Counted from the stretch's first letter, positions 49,986 to 58,535 are shown. The stretch is 64,000 nucleotides of DNA from Streptomyces albireticuli (GCF_002192455.1 NZ_CP021744.1:3378001-3442000); one strand, 5' to 3'. Program-made: numbers and translations. Notes: a model not told the origin generated them from the letters alone.

Positions 49986-50384
49986 ATGAAGCACTACACA
50001 TGCGGCCTCGACGCCGCCATAGACGTCATAGACGGCAAGTGGAAAGTCCTCATCCTCTGGGCCCTCGGCGAAGCCCCCCGCCGTTTCGGCGAGACCCGCC
50101 GCCTCCTCCCCGGTGTCAGTGAGAAGGTCCTGGCCCAGCAGCTCCGCGAGCTGGAAGCGGACGGCATCGTCCACCGCGAGGTCTACGACGTGGTCCCGCC
50201 GAAGGTCGAGTACTCCCTGACCGGCCGCGGCCACGAACTCAACGCGGCGCTCGCCCCACTGGGCGCATGGGGCAAGGAACGCATCGCCACGCTCGAGGCG
50301 GAGAACGCGGAGAAGACGAAGAACGCGGAGAACCCGCAGAGCGAGGCCACCGAGGCCCAAGAAGCGCCCGCACCCGCCGCATAG
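49986..50384 (+). CDS. HxlR-family transcriptional regulator
   Basis: A 132-residue winged-helix regulator. It has the family start YTCGLDAAIDVIDGKWKVLI with the conserved Cys, the DNA-binding part PRRFGETRRLLPGVSEKVLA, and YSLTGRGHELNAAL. The last ~30 residues are an Ala/Glu tail. HxlR proteins usually control a nearby enzyme; the FMN reductase gene upstream is the best candidate. A Cys-based redox signal is plausible. Confidence 0.9.
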   Translation: MKHYTCGLDAAIDVIDGKWKVLILWALGEAPRRFGETRRLLPGVSEKVLAQQLRELEADGIVHREVYDVVPPKVEYSLTGRGHELNAALAPLGAWGKERIATLEAENAEKTKNAENPQSEATEAQEAPAPAA

Positions 50385-50744
50385 AGGCACCGGGCCACGC
50401 CCGACCCTCGCCCCACCCGATGCAACGGCGCCCACTCAAGGCGCACACCCCGAGCGGCAGCGCACCACCCCTCGCGGGCTCCGCCCCACCCGGCATGCGC
50501 GCCGAAGTCCGCGCGCCACACGGGGATTTCGCCCTCCCGGTGGGCGCGCGTACCCCACGTTCCCACCCGGAGTCACGGTTCACCGGGAACACGGCCGCGC
50601 GCCGCGTCACGGCGGTGCGGCCGGCGGGGACGGCACCACGTGCAGGCCCGCCGAACCCGGGTCCGGCCGCACCCTCCCCCGGACCGCTTGTATGACCCTG
50701 CGATGAATGATGACCAGCCGATCATCGCGCCATCGCGCCCCGGA
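50385..50744. other. 360-bp gap with no recognisable feature
   Basis: It lies between the convergent HxlR and TetR genes. GC-rich, with no ORF of coding character, no dispersed-repeat module and no strong hairpin that I can see. Confidence 0.5.
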
Positions 50745-51341
50745 TCACGCCTCCGTGGCGTCGGGGAGCGCGGGGTTGGGGGTGAGGACACGCCGCAGGA
50801 CGTCCTCGACCTCGGCCCGGCCGGGCGGCAGGGACGCGGCAAGGCCGGACATGGTCAGCCCGTTCATGGCGGCCGTGGCGGCCCGCGCCGTCGGCCGGTC
50901 GACATACGGCAGGAGCGCGTTCATGGTCGCCTCGGTGTACAGGTCGGCGATGGGGCGCAGCGCGGGCCGGCGCAGGGCGGCGAGGTAGAGCTCCATCTGG
51001 ACGACCTCCCGGTCGCGGTGGGGCCCGTAGCAGCCCATGAGCGCGTCCGTGAGGAGGACGACGAGCTGGTTCGTGGTGAGCTCCGGGCGCTGGGCCACCC
51101 ACTCCTCCAGCATCGCGGCGTAGCGCTCGTACGCGCGCCGTAGGGCCGCGAGGATCAGGTCGTCCTTGGTGGCGAAGTGGTACGTGGTGGCCCCCAGCGG
51201 CACACCGGCCTCGTCGGCGACCGCGCGGTGGGTGAGCCCTTCGATGCCCCGTCCGGCGATGACACGCTCCGTGGCGGCGGTGATCTCCGCGATACGGCGT
51301 TCGGGGTCGCGGCGGCGCCGGGCGGGCGGGTCGGCGGTCAC
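50745..51341 (-). CDS. TetR-family transcriptional regulator
   Basis: A 198-residue repressor. The N-terminal helix-turn-helix covers about 15-60 (ITAATERVIAGRGIEGLTHR, then GVPLGATTYHFATKDDLILA). The rest is a helical ligand-binding domain. CAGGAG precedes the GTG at 51339-51341. A perfect palindrome lies 37 bp upstream, and two VOC-family genes are divergent. The ligand is unknown. Confidence 0.92.
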   Translation of the reverse strand: MTADPPARRRRDPERRIAEITAATERVIAGRGIEGLTHRAVADEAGVPLGATTYHFATKDDLILAALRRAYERYAAMLEEWVAQRPELTTNQLVVLLTDALMGCYGPHRDREVVQMELYLAALRRPALRPIADLYTEATMNALLPYVDRPTARAATAAMNGLTMSGLAASLPPGRAEVEDVLRRVLTPNPALPDATEA

Positions 51342-51377
51342 GGTCGGGGCTCCTGATCATCCGGGGAAAGAGGGGAA

Positions 51378-51396
51378 AGTACAGACGTACTGTACT
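51378..51396. promoter_or_regulatory. TetR operator palindrome
   Basis: AGTACAG-ACGTA-CTGTACT, perfect 7-bp arms, in the divergent region between the TetR gene and the VOC genes. A related half-copy (GTACGTATGTAC near 51513-51524) lies closer to the VOC genes. Autorepression and control of the VOC pair is likely. Confidence 0.7.
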
Positions 51397-51559
51397 GCGC
51401 CCCCGACCAGCACATTCGGCACGACGACGCCCATACGAGGCCCCGCGCCCCCACCCAACCCCTCCAAACTGCACCCTATGTCCGTATTGCACACACCCTG
51501 GGGGCGCGCTACGGTACGTATGTACTACTCATTAGGCCCCATCCACCGGAGTGAGCTAC

Positions 51560-51970
51560 ATGCCCGCAGGCACCACCACCCCCACCGGAACCGTCTCCTC
51601 TTACGCCTTCTGGGGGCACGACGGCCGCACGCTCGCCGATTTCTACGCGGCCGCCCTCGGCTGGCAGGTGGCCCAGGAGTTCCCGGACGAGAACGGCGTC
51701 CCCACCGCCTTCCTCGTCACCGACGGCAGCACGGTCTACGTCTTCTACACCGCCAAGGGATTCCGGGCCCCGAACTGGCCCGCGGAGGACCTGCCCTTCC
51801 ACCTGGACCTGAAGTTCGACGACGTCCCGGCCGCCGAGCGACGCCTGCTCGAACTGGGCGCCACCAAGCCCGGCCACCAGCCGGGCGGCGACCACTGGAC
51901 GGTCCTGCTGGACCCGTCCGGCCAGCCGTTCTGCGTCAGCGCCGCCTCCGCCCCCGACGCGGCCGCCTGA
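51560..51970 (+). CDS. VOC-family (glyoxalase/bleomycin-resistance fold) protein 1
   Basis: A 136-residue protein with the paired beta-alpha-beta units of the VOC superfamily (FWGHDGRTLADFYAAALGWQ; DHWTVLLDPSGQPFCVS). Possible metal ligands are the His in FWGHDG and the Asp/Glu near the end. The ATG at 51560 is favoured (GGAG eight bases ahead); a GTG three codons upstream is possible. It may bind or modify a toxic compound sensed by the adjacent TetR. Confidence 0.85.
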   Translation: MPAGTTTPTGTVSSYAFWGHDGRTLADFYAAALGWQVAQEFPDENGVPTAFLVTDGSTVYVFYTAKGFRAPNWPAEDLPFHLDLKFDDVPAAERRLLELGATKPGHQPGGDHWTVLLDPSGQPFCVSAASAPDAAA

Positions 51971-52023
51971 GCCCGCACGCCGGCACCGCACTCTCCCCCC
52001 ACGGCCCCGTAAGGACCAGCGCC

Positions 52024-52434
52024 ATGCCCTTCGCCCCCTGCATCAGCGTCAAGGACACCACCGCCAGCATCACCTTCTACAAGCAGCTCGGCTTCGACGT
52101 GGACTCCAGCACCGCCCGCCCCGGTGACGACATCCACATGCTCGTCCACCAGGGCGAGTTCTGCGCGATGCTCTACAGCAACGCCGATCTCAAGAACTGG
52201 CTGCCCGTCCTCGCCGACACCCCCGTCGGCTTCGCCGGCATGTTCTACCTCGGCGTGGATGACCTGGACGGCTTCCGCGAACTCGTCAGCCGGCACGCCG
52301 AGATCGTCAAGGACGTCACGACCGACGGGACGGGACAGCGGATGTTCTACTTCCGCGACATCGACGGGTATGTCATCGGCGTGAACGACAAGGCCGCGTT
52401 CCAGTCGAGCGAGCTCGGCGAGATGTACGCGTGA
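52024..52434 (+). CDS. VOC-family protein 2
   Basis: A 136-residue VOC-fold protein (CISVKDTTASITFYKQLGFD; GMFYLGVDDLDGFREL; RMFYFRDIDGYVIGVND). It resembles bleomycin-resistance-type binders more than metal glyoxalases. It follows VOC protein 1 by 53 bp and is probably cotranscribed, under the same TetR regulator. Confidence 0.87.
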   Translation: MPFAPCISVKDTTASITFYKQLGFDVDSSTARPGDDIHMLVHQGEFCAMLYSNADLKNWLPVLADTPVGFAGMFYLGVDDLDGFRELVSRHAEIVKDVTTDGTGQRMFYFRDIDGYVIGVNDKAAFQSSELGEMYA

Positions 52435-52440
52435 CGCGAG

Positions 52441-52720
52441 CGGGGCCGGGGGACTTCCCCCACCCCGCCCCTTCCCCCAACCAGGGCTCCGCCCCGGACC
52501 CCGGTCCTCGGCCCCGTCCCCAGGAGTGCAAGGAAAGCGACCTCGCCCCAGGGGAGCAGCCTCTGGCGCATGGGAGAGCCGACCTCGGGCAGGAGGCAAA
52601 TCCAGCCCGTCCGGCGTTTGAGGACACCGCGCGTCAGCGCGGAACGGGGGCCCGGGGGCGAGCCCCTGGTTTCGGGAAGGGGCGGGGCTGGGGAAAAGCC
52701 CCGCGCAGCGGCGGCCCCAC
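52441..52720. repeat. Dispersed repeat, copy 7 (convergent junction)
   Basis: It has CCCCGCCCCTTCCCC, a CAGCCCGTCCGGCGTTTGAGGA module and a closing CGGGAAGGGGCGGGGC with AAAGCCCCGCGCAGCGGC. It lies between the VOC and MerR genes. The remaining gap to 52899 shows nothing else. Confidence 0.8.
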
Positions 52721-52899
52721 GCCCAGCCATACCCCCGCGTGGCTGGGAGCGCCGACCGCCCCGACGACCCCCGATGGACCTAGGCGGACCTAGGCGGACT
52801 CCGACGGAACGGACGTACCGGCCCGCGCCAGGCACCCCTCCCGAGGCCCAAGGCCCAACCCCCGCACCCCGCACCCCGGACGCCGCAGGGCTCACCCCC

Positions 52900-53664
52900 T
52901 CAACCCAGCCGCCCCTCCGCGTAAACCACCATCGCGTCCCGCAGATACCCCGCCAGCCCCTCCGCGATCTTGTCGTAGTTCGCCCGCATCCGGGGATCGT
53001 CGACGTACGTCTGTCCCAGCCCCTTGTACGCGACCGCGTTCGGGGTCCAGAACCGGCAGACGCCCTGGTAGTGGACGTCCACCTCGGCCTGTACCTCCGG
53101 GTCGGTGACCGGCGTGCCGGCCGCCATGTACTCCGCGAAGCGGATCATCTGGGCCGTCACCTCCCGCTGCCACCGCTCCATGTCCTCGGCGGTCATCGCG
53201 TCGACGGCCCGCCGGGACTCCTCCCACGCCTCCGGCCACCGCTCGCGCACCTCCGCGTCGTCGGTGGCGGCTGACTCGAACCCCTCGAAGAGGTTCTCCG
53301 GCCTGTTGATCTTCGTCATGGCGTCGTCGTCCTCGCCTTCCTCCAGTTCGGCGATGGTGCGGCCGACCGTGCGGGCCAGCGTCTCCAGCCGGTCCCGCTC
53401 CGTCAGCAGCCGCCGGTGGTGCTCGCGGAGCACGGCCACCCGGTCGACCTGACTGTCCAGGACCGCCTGGATCTCGCGCAGTCCCAGGTCCAGCTCCCGC
53501 ATCAGCAGGATCTGCTGCAACCGCAGCAGATCAGCCTCCTCGTAGTAGCGGTGCCCGTTGCTCCCGATCCACGCCGGCGGCAGCAGGCCGATCTCGTCGT
53601 AGTGCCGCAGCGTCCGGGACGTCACCCCGGACATCCGGGCCACGTCCGCGATCGACCAGGCCAT
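52900..53664 (-). CDS. MerR-family regulator with TipAS domain
   Basis: A 254-residue activator. The MerR helix-turn-helix is at 1-70 (WSIADVARMSGVTSRTLRHY, then IGLLPPAWIGSNGHRYYEEA). A coiled-coil dimer helix follows (about 75-115). The C-terminal TipAS domain (about 120-250) has a Cys in YQGVCRFWTP that could be the drug-linking Cys of TipA proteins. TipA binds thiopeptides and drives its own gene. A MerR-type dyad lies upstream. Confidence 0.9.
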   Translation of the reverse strand: MAWSIADVARMSGVTSRTLRHYDEIGLLPPAWIGSNGHRYYEEADLLRLQQILLMRELDLGLREIQAVLDSQVDRVAVLREHHRRLLTERDRLETLARTVGRTIAELEEGEDDDAMTKINRPENLFEGFESAATDDAEVRERWPEAWEESRRAVDAMTAEDMERWQREVTAQMIRFAEYMAAGTPVTDPEVQAEVDVHYQGVCRFWTPNAVAYKGLGQTYVDDPRMRANYDKIAEGLAGYLRDAMVVYAEGRLG

Positions 53665-53719
53665 CGTGCCGCTCCCCTCGCCGGGCCGGTCTTTCCGGCC
53701 ACACGGAAGACCGTAGGAG

Positions 53720-53740
53720 TTGACGCTGCGGCAACCGCAA
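53720..53740 (-). promoter_or_regulatory. MerR/TipA-type operator dyad
   Basis: TTGCGGTTGCCGCAGCGTCAA, read on the minus strand, is a near-perfect dyad of the MerR drug-regulator type. With TACGGT it gives the typical 19-bp spacer between -35 and -10. It is placed correctly to drive the MerR gene. Confidence 0.65.
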
Positions 53741-53770
53741 GCCCGGACCGTGGACCGGAGCCGCCGGCCG

Positions 53771-54235
53771 TCAGGCCCGCTTCCGGCCCGGGTGCCGGGA
53801 CAGCGCGCTGTCGGCGGCGTCGAGGATGTTACGGAAGGTGCCGGTGATGATCGGCTTCGCGACGCGCCGGGTGAGGAACGGGCCGAGCAGCGGGACGGGT
53901 ATCTCGGCGCGGGTGGTCCACACGACCCGGGTGCCGCCGTCGACCTCGGAGAACGTCATACGGCCGAGCTCGTGCCGGGCCGGCGGCAGGCTGCGCTCGA
54001 CGACGTACTCGGTGGAGTACGGCGGCTCGTAACCGGTGATGCGCTCCCGGAACCAGCCGATCGTCCAGAGGTGGACGCGCACCGCGCCGACACCGTAGGG
54101 CGCGGTCTCGCCGCGCCGGGTCAGGCGGCAGCGCAGCACCATGGGCGAGCGCGTGTAGTTGGTGGTCGTGGTGAGCCAGTCGAAGACCTCGTCGATCGGG
54201 GCGTGGACGACTCGTTCCACGGTCATGGTTTCCAC
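53771..54235 (-). CDS. SRPBCC-family polyketide cyclase/dehydrase-like protein
   Basis: A 154-residue START-like beta-barrel protein (VERVVHAPIDEVFDWLTTTT; RITGYEPPYSTEYVVERSLP; VVWTTRAEIPVPLLGPFLT). Such proteins bind hydrophobic ligands. GGAGGAAG precedes the GTG at 54233-54235, which lies inside the end of the sigma factor gene. The two are coupled, so it belongs to the sigma factor's response. The ligand is unknown. Confidence 0.85.
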   Translation of the reverse strand: METMTVERVVHAPIDEVFDWLTTTTNYTRSPMVLRCRLTRRGETAPYGVGAVRVHLWTIGWFRERITGYEPPYSTEYVVERSLPPARHELGRMTFSEVDGGTRVVWTTRAEIPVPLLGPFLTRRVAKPIITGTFRNILDAADSALSRHPGRKRA

Positions 54236-55119
54236 GGCGGGCTTCCTCCTCTGTCGAGTGGGCGCACCGCGTCGGCGCGGTGCAGCTTGTCCGGGTTGCG
54301 CATGCCGTAGAGGCCGGTGACGCGTCCGTCGTCGATCTCGAACGCGAGCAGCCAGCCGGGTCCCCCGTCGGCGGGGAACCGGACCGCGGGCATGCCGTTG
54401 CAGGTGAGGTGCTCGAACCGGTCCGTCGAGGTGCCGGCGCGGGTCACGCCGAGGACGAACCGGGCCACGTCGTCGCGGCCGCTGACGGGGCGGCGGACGG
54501 TGGAGACCTTCCCGCCGCCGTCGGCGAACACCACGACGTCGGGCGCCAGCAGGTCCATCAGCGCCTGGACCTCGCCGGTCGCCGCCGCGCGCAGGAACCG
54601 CCGGACGACCTCCCGGCCGGCGGCCGAATCGGGCTCGAAGCGGCGGCGCCGCGCGTGGACGTGCCGCCGCGCCCGGTGGGCGATCTGCCGGACGGTGGGC
54701 TCGGCCTTGCCGACCGAGGCGGCGATCTCGCCGTGGGTGTAGCCGAACACGTCATGCAGCACGAACACCGCGCGCTCGGTCGGGTTCAGCGTCTCCAGGA
54801 CGAGCATCATCGCCATCGACACCGACTCCGCCAGGACGGCGTCCTCGCCGACCCCGGGCGCGGTGCGGATCGGCTCGGGCAGCCACGTACCGACGTACTC
54901 CTCGCGCCGGGCCTTGACCGCGCGCAGGTGGTTGAGGGCCTGCCGGGTCACCACCCGGACCAGATAGGCGCGCGGGTGCTCGACCTCGGCCGGATCGACC
55001 GCGCTCCACCGCAGATAGCTCTCCTGGAGCACGTCCTCGGCGTCGGAAGCGCTGCCCAGCATCTCGTAGGCGATGGTGAACAGCAGCGGACGGTGCTCGG
55101 TGAACGCGTCCTCGCCCAT
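54223..55119 (-). CDS. ECF sigma factor (SigJ/ECF41-like) with SnoaL-like C-terminal domain
   Basis: A 298-residue ECF sigma factor. Region 2 (about 5-75) is FTEHRPLLFTIAYEMLGSAS and SDAEDVLQESYLRWS. Region 4 (about 110-165) is LNPTERAVFVLHDVFGYTHG and VGKAEPTVRQIAHRAR. The C-terminal ~120 residues are a SnoaL-like domain (LAPDVVVFADGGGKVSTVRR), the internal regulator of this group, which lacks a separate anti-sigma factor. The SRPBCC gene overlaps its 3' end by 13 bases. The start is taken at the ATG at 55117-55119. Confidence 0.9.
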   Translation of the reverse strand: MGEDAFTEHRPLLFTIAYEMLGSASDAEDVLQESYLRWSAVDPAEVEHPRAYLVRVVTRQALNHLRAVKARREEYVGTWLPEPIRTAPGVGEDAVLAESVSMAMMLVLETLNPTERAVFVLHDVFGYTHGEIAASVGKAEPTVRQIAHRARRHVHARRRRFEPDSAAGREVVRRFLRAAATGEVQALMDLLAPDVVVFADGGGKVSTVRRPVSGRDDVARFVLGVTRAGTSTDRFEHLTCNGMPAVRFPADGGPGWLLAFEIDDGRVTGLYGMRNPDKLHRADAVRPLDRGGSPPWKP

Positions 55120-55337
55120 ATCCGGATCCCACCCCTTCCTCTCCCCGGCGCGTCGGCCGGTGCGCGGTCGTCGCACCCCGGCTCCTCTCCCCGGACGCAC
55201 ATCGAGACACCTCGGACCGGAGAACCGTGACACCCATCCGTTGTGATTCACTTCACAAGGAGGCCGCCGAGCGCACCCTGTGGGCGTCTTCGATGCTCAG
55301 GGACCACCTGTAGCGCTCGGCCACACGCCCTTCCGGG

Positions 55338-55367
55338 AACTTTTGCAAGCAGGCGCTTGCAAAAGTT
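55338..55367. promoter_or_regulatory. 30-bp palindromic operator of the XRE regulator
   Basis: AACTTTTGCAAGC-AGGC-GCTTGCAAAAGTT, perfect 13-bp arms, ending 25 bp before the XRE start codon. Its AT content contrasts with the surroundings. Its position and symmetry suggest autorepression by the downstream protein. Confidence 0.75.
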
Positions 55368-55392
55368 AGCAACGTGGGGCAGCATCGTCCGC

Positions 55393-55770
55393 ATGGCATC
55401 ACTCAACGTCGGCAATCTCGGTGAGTACCTGCGGGAGCAGCGGCGCAACGCCCAGCTCACCCTGCGGCAGCTCGCCGACGCCGCCGGAGTGTCCAACCCG
55501 TATCTCAGCCAGATCGAGCGCGGCCTGCGCAAGCCGAGCGCCGAGATCCTCCAGCAGATCGCCAAGGCGCTGCGGATCTCCGCCGAGACCTTGTACGTGC
55601 AGGCCGGGATCCTCGACGAGCGGGACCGGGACGAGGCGGAGGTCCGCAGCGTGATCCTCGCCGACCCCTCGATCAATGAGCAGCAGAAGCAGGCGCTGCT
55701 CCAGATCTACGAGTCCTTCCGCAAGGAGAACGGGCTCGCGACGGACGACGACAGCAACCCTCCGAGCTGA
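55393..55770 (+). CDS. XRE-family helix-turn-helix regulator
   Basis: A 125-residue regulator. The helix-turn-helix is at about 10-65 (LREQRRNAQLTLRQLADAAG, then GVSNPYLSQIERGLRKPSAE). The C-terminal part (about 70-125) is helical and charged (DPSINEQQKQALLQIYESF). The protein is conserved in streptomycetes in front of the HbhA-like gene, which follows 17 bp downstream. It most likely binds the perfect palindrome upstream. Confidence 0.9.
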   Translation: MASLNVGNLGEYLREQRRNAQLTLRQLADAAGVSNPYLSQIERGLRKPSAEILQQIAKALRISAETLYVQAGILDERDRDEAEVRSVILADPSINEQQKQALLQIYESFRKENGLATDDDSNPPS

Positions 55771-55787
55771 TCCGGGAGACCATCGCC

Positions 55788-56396
55788 ATGGCCACCACCG
55801 AAGACATCCGCAAGGTCGCCACCGACACCGCGTACGCCGCGGCGGGCGCCGCCGACCTGACCGCCGAGAAGATCGGCCAGCTCGTCGCCGAGGCCCCCGA
55901 GCGCTTCCAGCAGCTCAAGAACACCGACCCCAAGGCCGTGCAGGAGAAGGTGACCCAGCGGGCCAAGGAGGCCCAGGCCACCGCTTCCGCGAAGTTCGCG
56001 GAGATCGTCGGGGCCCTCGACACCGACTTCAAGAAGCTCAGCCAGACCGCGCAGGACCTGGCGCTCCAGGGCGTCGGCCAGGCGGTCGGGGTCGCGGCCA
56101 AGGCCGGCGAGACCTACGAGAAGCTGGCCGAGCGCGGCCGCGTCGCCGTGCAGACCTGGCGCGGCGAGGTCGCCGAGGAGGTCACGGACATCGCCGTGGC
56201 CATCGAGCCGGACAGCGCCAAGCCCGCCGACGAGCAGGCCGGCACCCGGGCCGACGCCCAGGCCGGCGACGACGCCACCGCGCCGCAGGAAGGCACGGAC
56301 GAGGCCGCCGACTCCAAGCCCGCCGCGCGGAAGACCACGGCGCGCAAGACCACCGCCAAGAAGGCGGACGCCAAGGCGGGCGACGAGCAGCAGTAA
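55788..56396 (+). CDS. HbhA-like Lys/Ala-rich helical protein
   Basis: A 202-residue protein. Residues 1-135 are a long amphipathic helical region (LVAEAPERFQQLKNTDPKAV, FAEIVGALDTDFKKLSQTAQ). The tail is Ala/Lys/Pro-rich (KPAARKTTARKTTAKKADAK), like the heparin-binding tail of mycobacterial HbhA. The tail could bind DNA, polyanions or lipids. It is cotranscribed with the XRE gene. Confidence 0.85.
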   Translation: MATTEDIRKVATDTAYAAAGAADLTAEKIGQLVAEAPERFQQLKNTDPKAVQEKVTQRAKEAQATASAKFAEIVGALDTDFKKLSQTAQDLALQGVGQAVGVAAKAGETYEKLAERGRVAVQTWRGEVAEEVTDIAVAIEPDSAKPADEQAGTRADAQAGDDATAPQEGTDEAADSKPAARKTTARKTTAKKADAKAGDEQQ

Positions 56397-56531
56397 GCAC
56401 CGGCGGGCGCGTCGCCGGACCGGGAACATCCGGGCACATATCCCGTGCCCGGATCGTTCTCCCGGTACGGTGGCGTCGGACCGCCGCCAGGCGCCCCGAC
56501 AGAGGACCGGCAAGAGCAAGAGGTGAGCGAC

Positions 56532-56873
56532 GTGCTGGTAGAAGGCTTCAACGAGGTCATGTCCTGGGTGTCCGTCGGCCTGCTCGCCTTCGCCCTGTGC
56601 GCGTTCGTCAACGCCGCGGTCCACCGCGAGGACGCCTACCGCGCGGCGGACAAGCAGTCCAAGGCCTTCTGGCTGATCATCCTGGGCGTGGCGGCCGCGG
56701 TGAACCTCTTCATGGGCGTCTTCGGCTTCCTGCCGATCCTCGGACTGATCGCCACGATCGTCTACGTGGTGGACGTCCGCCCCGCCCTCAAGCACGCCTC
56801 GGGCGGGCGCGGGCCGCGACGCGGCGGCTCCAGCTCGGACGGGCCGTACGGCCCGTACAACGGCCGGCGGTAG
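56532..56873 (+). CDS. DUF2516 membrane protein
   Basis: A 113-residue protein with two to three transmembrane segments (about 10-28, 46-64 and 66-82) and a Gly/Arg/Tyr-rich tail (GPYGPYNGRR). Actinobacterial family of unknown function. The GTG at 56532 has AGAGG at better spacing than the GTG at 56523. Confidence 0.82.
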   Translation: MLVEGFNEVMSWVSVGLLAFALCAFVNAAVHREDAYRAADKQSKAFWLIILGVAAAVNLFMGVFGFLPILGLIATIVYVVDVRPALKHASGGRGPRRGGSSSDGPYGPYNGRR

Positions 56874-56892
56874 GCGGCAGGGGCCGGCGGCA

Positions 56893-57036
56893 GGCTTTCC
56901 CCCGCCCCTTCCCGGTACCGGGTGACGATTCAGCCCGTCCGGCGTTTGAGGACACCGCGCGTCAGCGCGGAAAGGGGTCTGGGGCGAAGCCCCCAGTTAC
57001 GGGAAGGGGCGGGTAGGGGAAAAAGCCCCCGCCCCC
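56893..57036. repeat. Dispersed repeat, copy 8 (convergent junction)
   Basis: A short copy with CCCCGCCCCTTCCCG, CAGCCCGTCCGGCGTTTGAGGA and CGGGAAGGGGCGGG, between the DUF2516 and phosphatase genes. Confidence 0.78.
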
Positions 57037-58368
57037 TCAGACCTGGAGATCCGACAGCGCCGACGTCGACGCCGACGCCTGCGCCGGAATCACCCGCAGC
57101 CCACCACCCTCGACCCGCCCGTCCCGGCCGGCACCCCGGTCGCCCCGATCCAGCAGCAGCACCGCCAGATCGTCCGTCAGCTCCCCGCCGTTGAGCTCCT
57201 GGACCCGCGCCACCGCGGCCTCCAGCAGCGCCTCGCCCCGGAGCCCGTCCTTCACCTGACGGGTGATCAATTCGACCATGCCGTCCTGGCCGAGGCGCTC
57301 GGAACCGGCCCCGATCTTCCCCTCGATCAGGCCGTCCGTGTACATCATCAGACTCCAGTGGCCGCCGAGTTCGACCTGGGTGCGCGGCCAGCGGGCGCGC
57401 CGGAGCAGGCCGAGCGCCGGGCCGCCGTCGTCCTGCGGCAGCAGCCGGGGCGCCTGCCCGGGAACGGCGAACAGCGGGGCGGGGTGCCCGGCCAGGCTCA
57501 GCCCGGCCCGCCGCCCGTCCGGCGAGATGTCGACGGCGCAGAGCGTCGCGAAGGTCTCCTCGTCCGCCCGCTCGTGCTCCAGGACCTGCTGCAAGGTGGC
57601 GAGCAGCTCGTCGCCGCAGAGCCCGGCGAAGGTCAACGCCCGCCACGCTATGCGCAGTTCGACGCCGAGCGCGGCCTCGTCCGGGCCGTGCCCGCTGACG
57701 TCACCGATCATCGCGTGCACGGTGCCGTCGGGCGTCCGCACGGCGTCGTAGAAGTCGCCGCCGAGCAGGGCGCGGCTGCGGCCCGGCCGGTAACGGGCGG
57801 CGAAGCGCAGGCCGGAGCCCGCCAGCAGCGGGGTCGGCAGCAGGCCGCGCTCCAGCCGGGCGTTCTCCTGGGCGCGCAGCCGGGATTCGGTGAGCTGCCG
57901 CTGGGTGAGGTCGGCGCGCTTGCGCGCGATGGCGTAGCGGATGGCGCGGCCGAGCACCCGGCCGTCGAGCTCCTCGCGGAAGAGGTAGTCCTGCGCCCCG
58001 GCGCGCACGGCCTCCGCGGCGCGTTCGGCGTCGGCCTCCGCCGTCAGGGCGAGTACGGCGTGGCGCGGGGCCAGCCGCAGCACCTCGTGCAGGGCGGCCA
58101 GCTCGTCCGTGCCGTCGGCGGGCGGCGTGGTGAGGTCGAGGAGGACGCAGTCGACGTCGTCGGTGAGCAGCCGCTCCGCCTCGGTGAGGTTGCGGGCCGT
58201 GCGGACGCGGAAGGGCTTGGCCACGGGACCGCCCACGGCCCCGGACATGCCGGTGATCTCCGGGACCGACAGCGGTCCGGCGGGATCACTCTCGATCACC
58301 AGGAGGGTCAGCCCGGCGTCGGGCGGCGTCGCGGAGGGCTCCGCGGGCCTCGGCGCGGGTACGGGCAT
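57037..58368 (-). CDS. Response-regulator/PP2C (SpoIIE-type) phosphatase
   Basis: A 443-residue RsbU/SpoIIE-like serine phosphatase with an N-terminal receiver domain (about 20-135; LLVIESDPAGP, VDCVLLDLTTPP, with the Asp in LLDL as the likely phospho-site). A linker helix follows. The PP2C domain (about 175-395) has the metal-binding Asp residues in LGGDFYDAV and IGDVSGHG and the end motif LTDDLAVLLL. Targets are probably anti-anti-sigma proteins. The ATG at 58366-58368 has GGAAGGAAACC upstream. The last ~35 residues are a low-complexity tail. Confidence 0.92.
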   Translation of the reverse strand: MPVPAPRPAEPSATPPDAGLTLLVIESDPAGPLSVPEITGMSGAVGGPVAKPFRVRTARNLTEAERLLTDDVDCVLLDLTTPPADGTDELAALHEVLRLAPRHAVLALTAEADAERAAEAVRAGAQDYLFREELDGRVLGRAIRYAIARKRADLTQRQLTESRLRAQENARLERGLLPTPLLAGSGLRFAARYRPGRSRALLGGDFYDAVRTPDGTVHAMIGDVSGHGPDEAALGVELRIAWRALTFAGLCGDELLATLQQVLEHERADEETFATLCAVDISPDGRRAGLSLAGHPAPLFAVPGQAPRLLPQDDGGPALGLLRRARWPRTQVELGGHWSLMMYTDGLIEGKIGAGSERLGQDGMVELITRQVKDGLRGEALLEAAVARVQELNGGELTDDLAVLLLDRGDRGAGRDGRVEGGGLRVIPAQASASTSALSDLQV

Positions 58369-58535
58369 GGTGGTGGTTTCCTTCCGTTCCCCCCGGGAGT
58401 GCGGACCCGCCGACCGGCGGGTACCGAACGCGACCATAGCGTCAGGCACGGTCGAACGGAATGGAACGAAGCCACTCGCCGCTGTCATATGCCCTAGCCG
58501 GAAATGCATTTGGCGCGGTCGGAGAGAATCACTCG

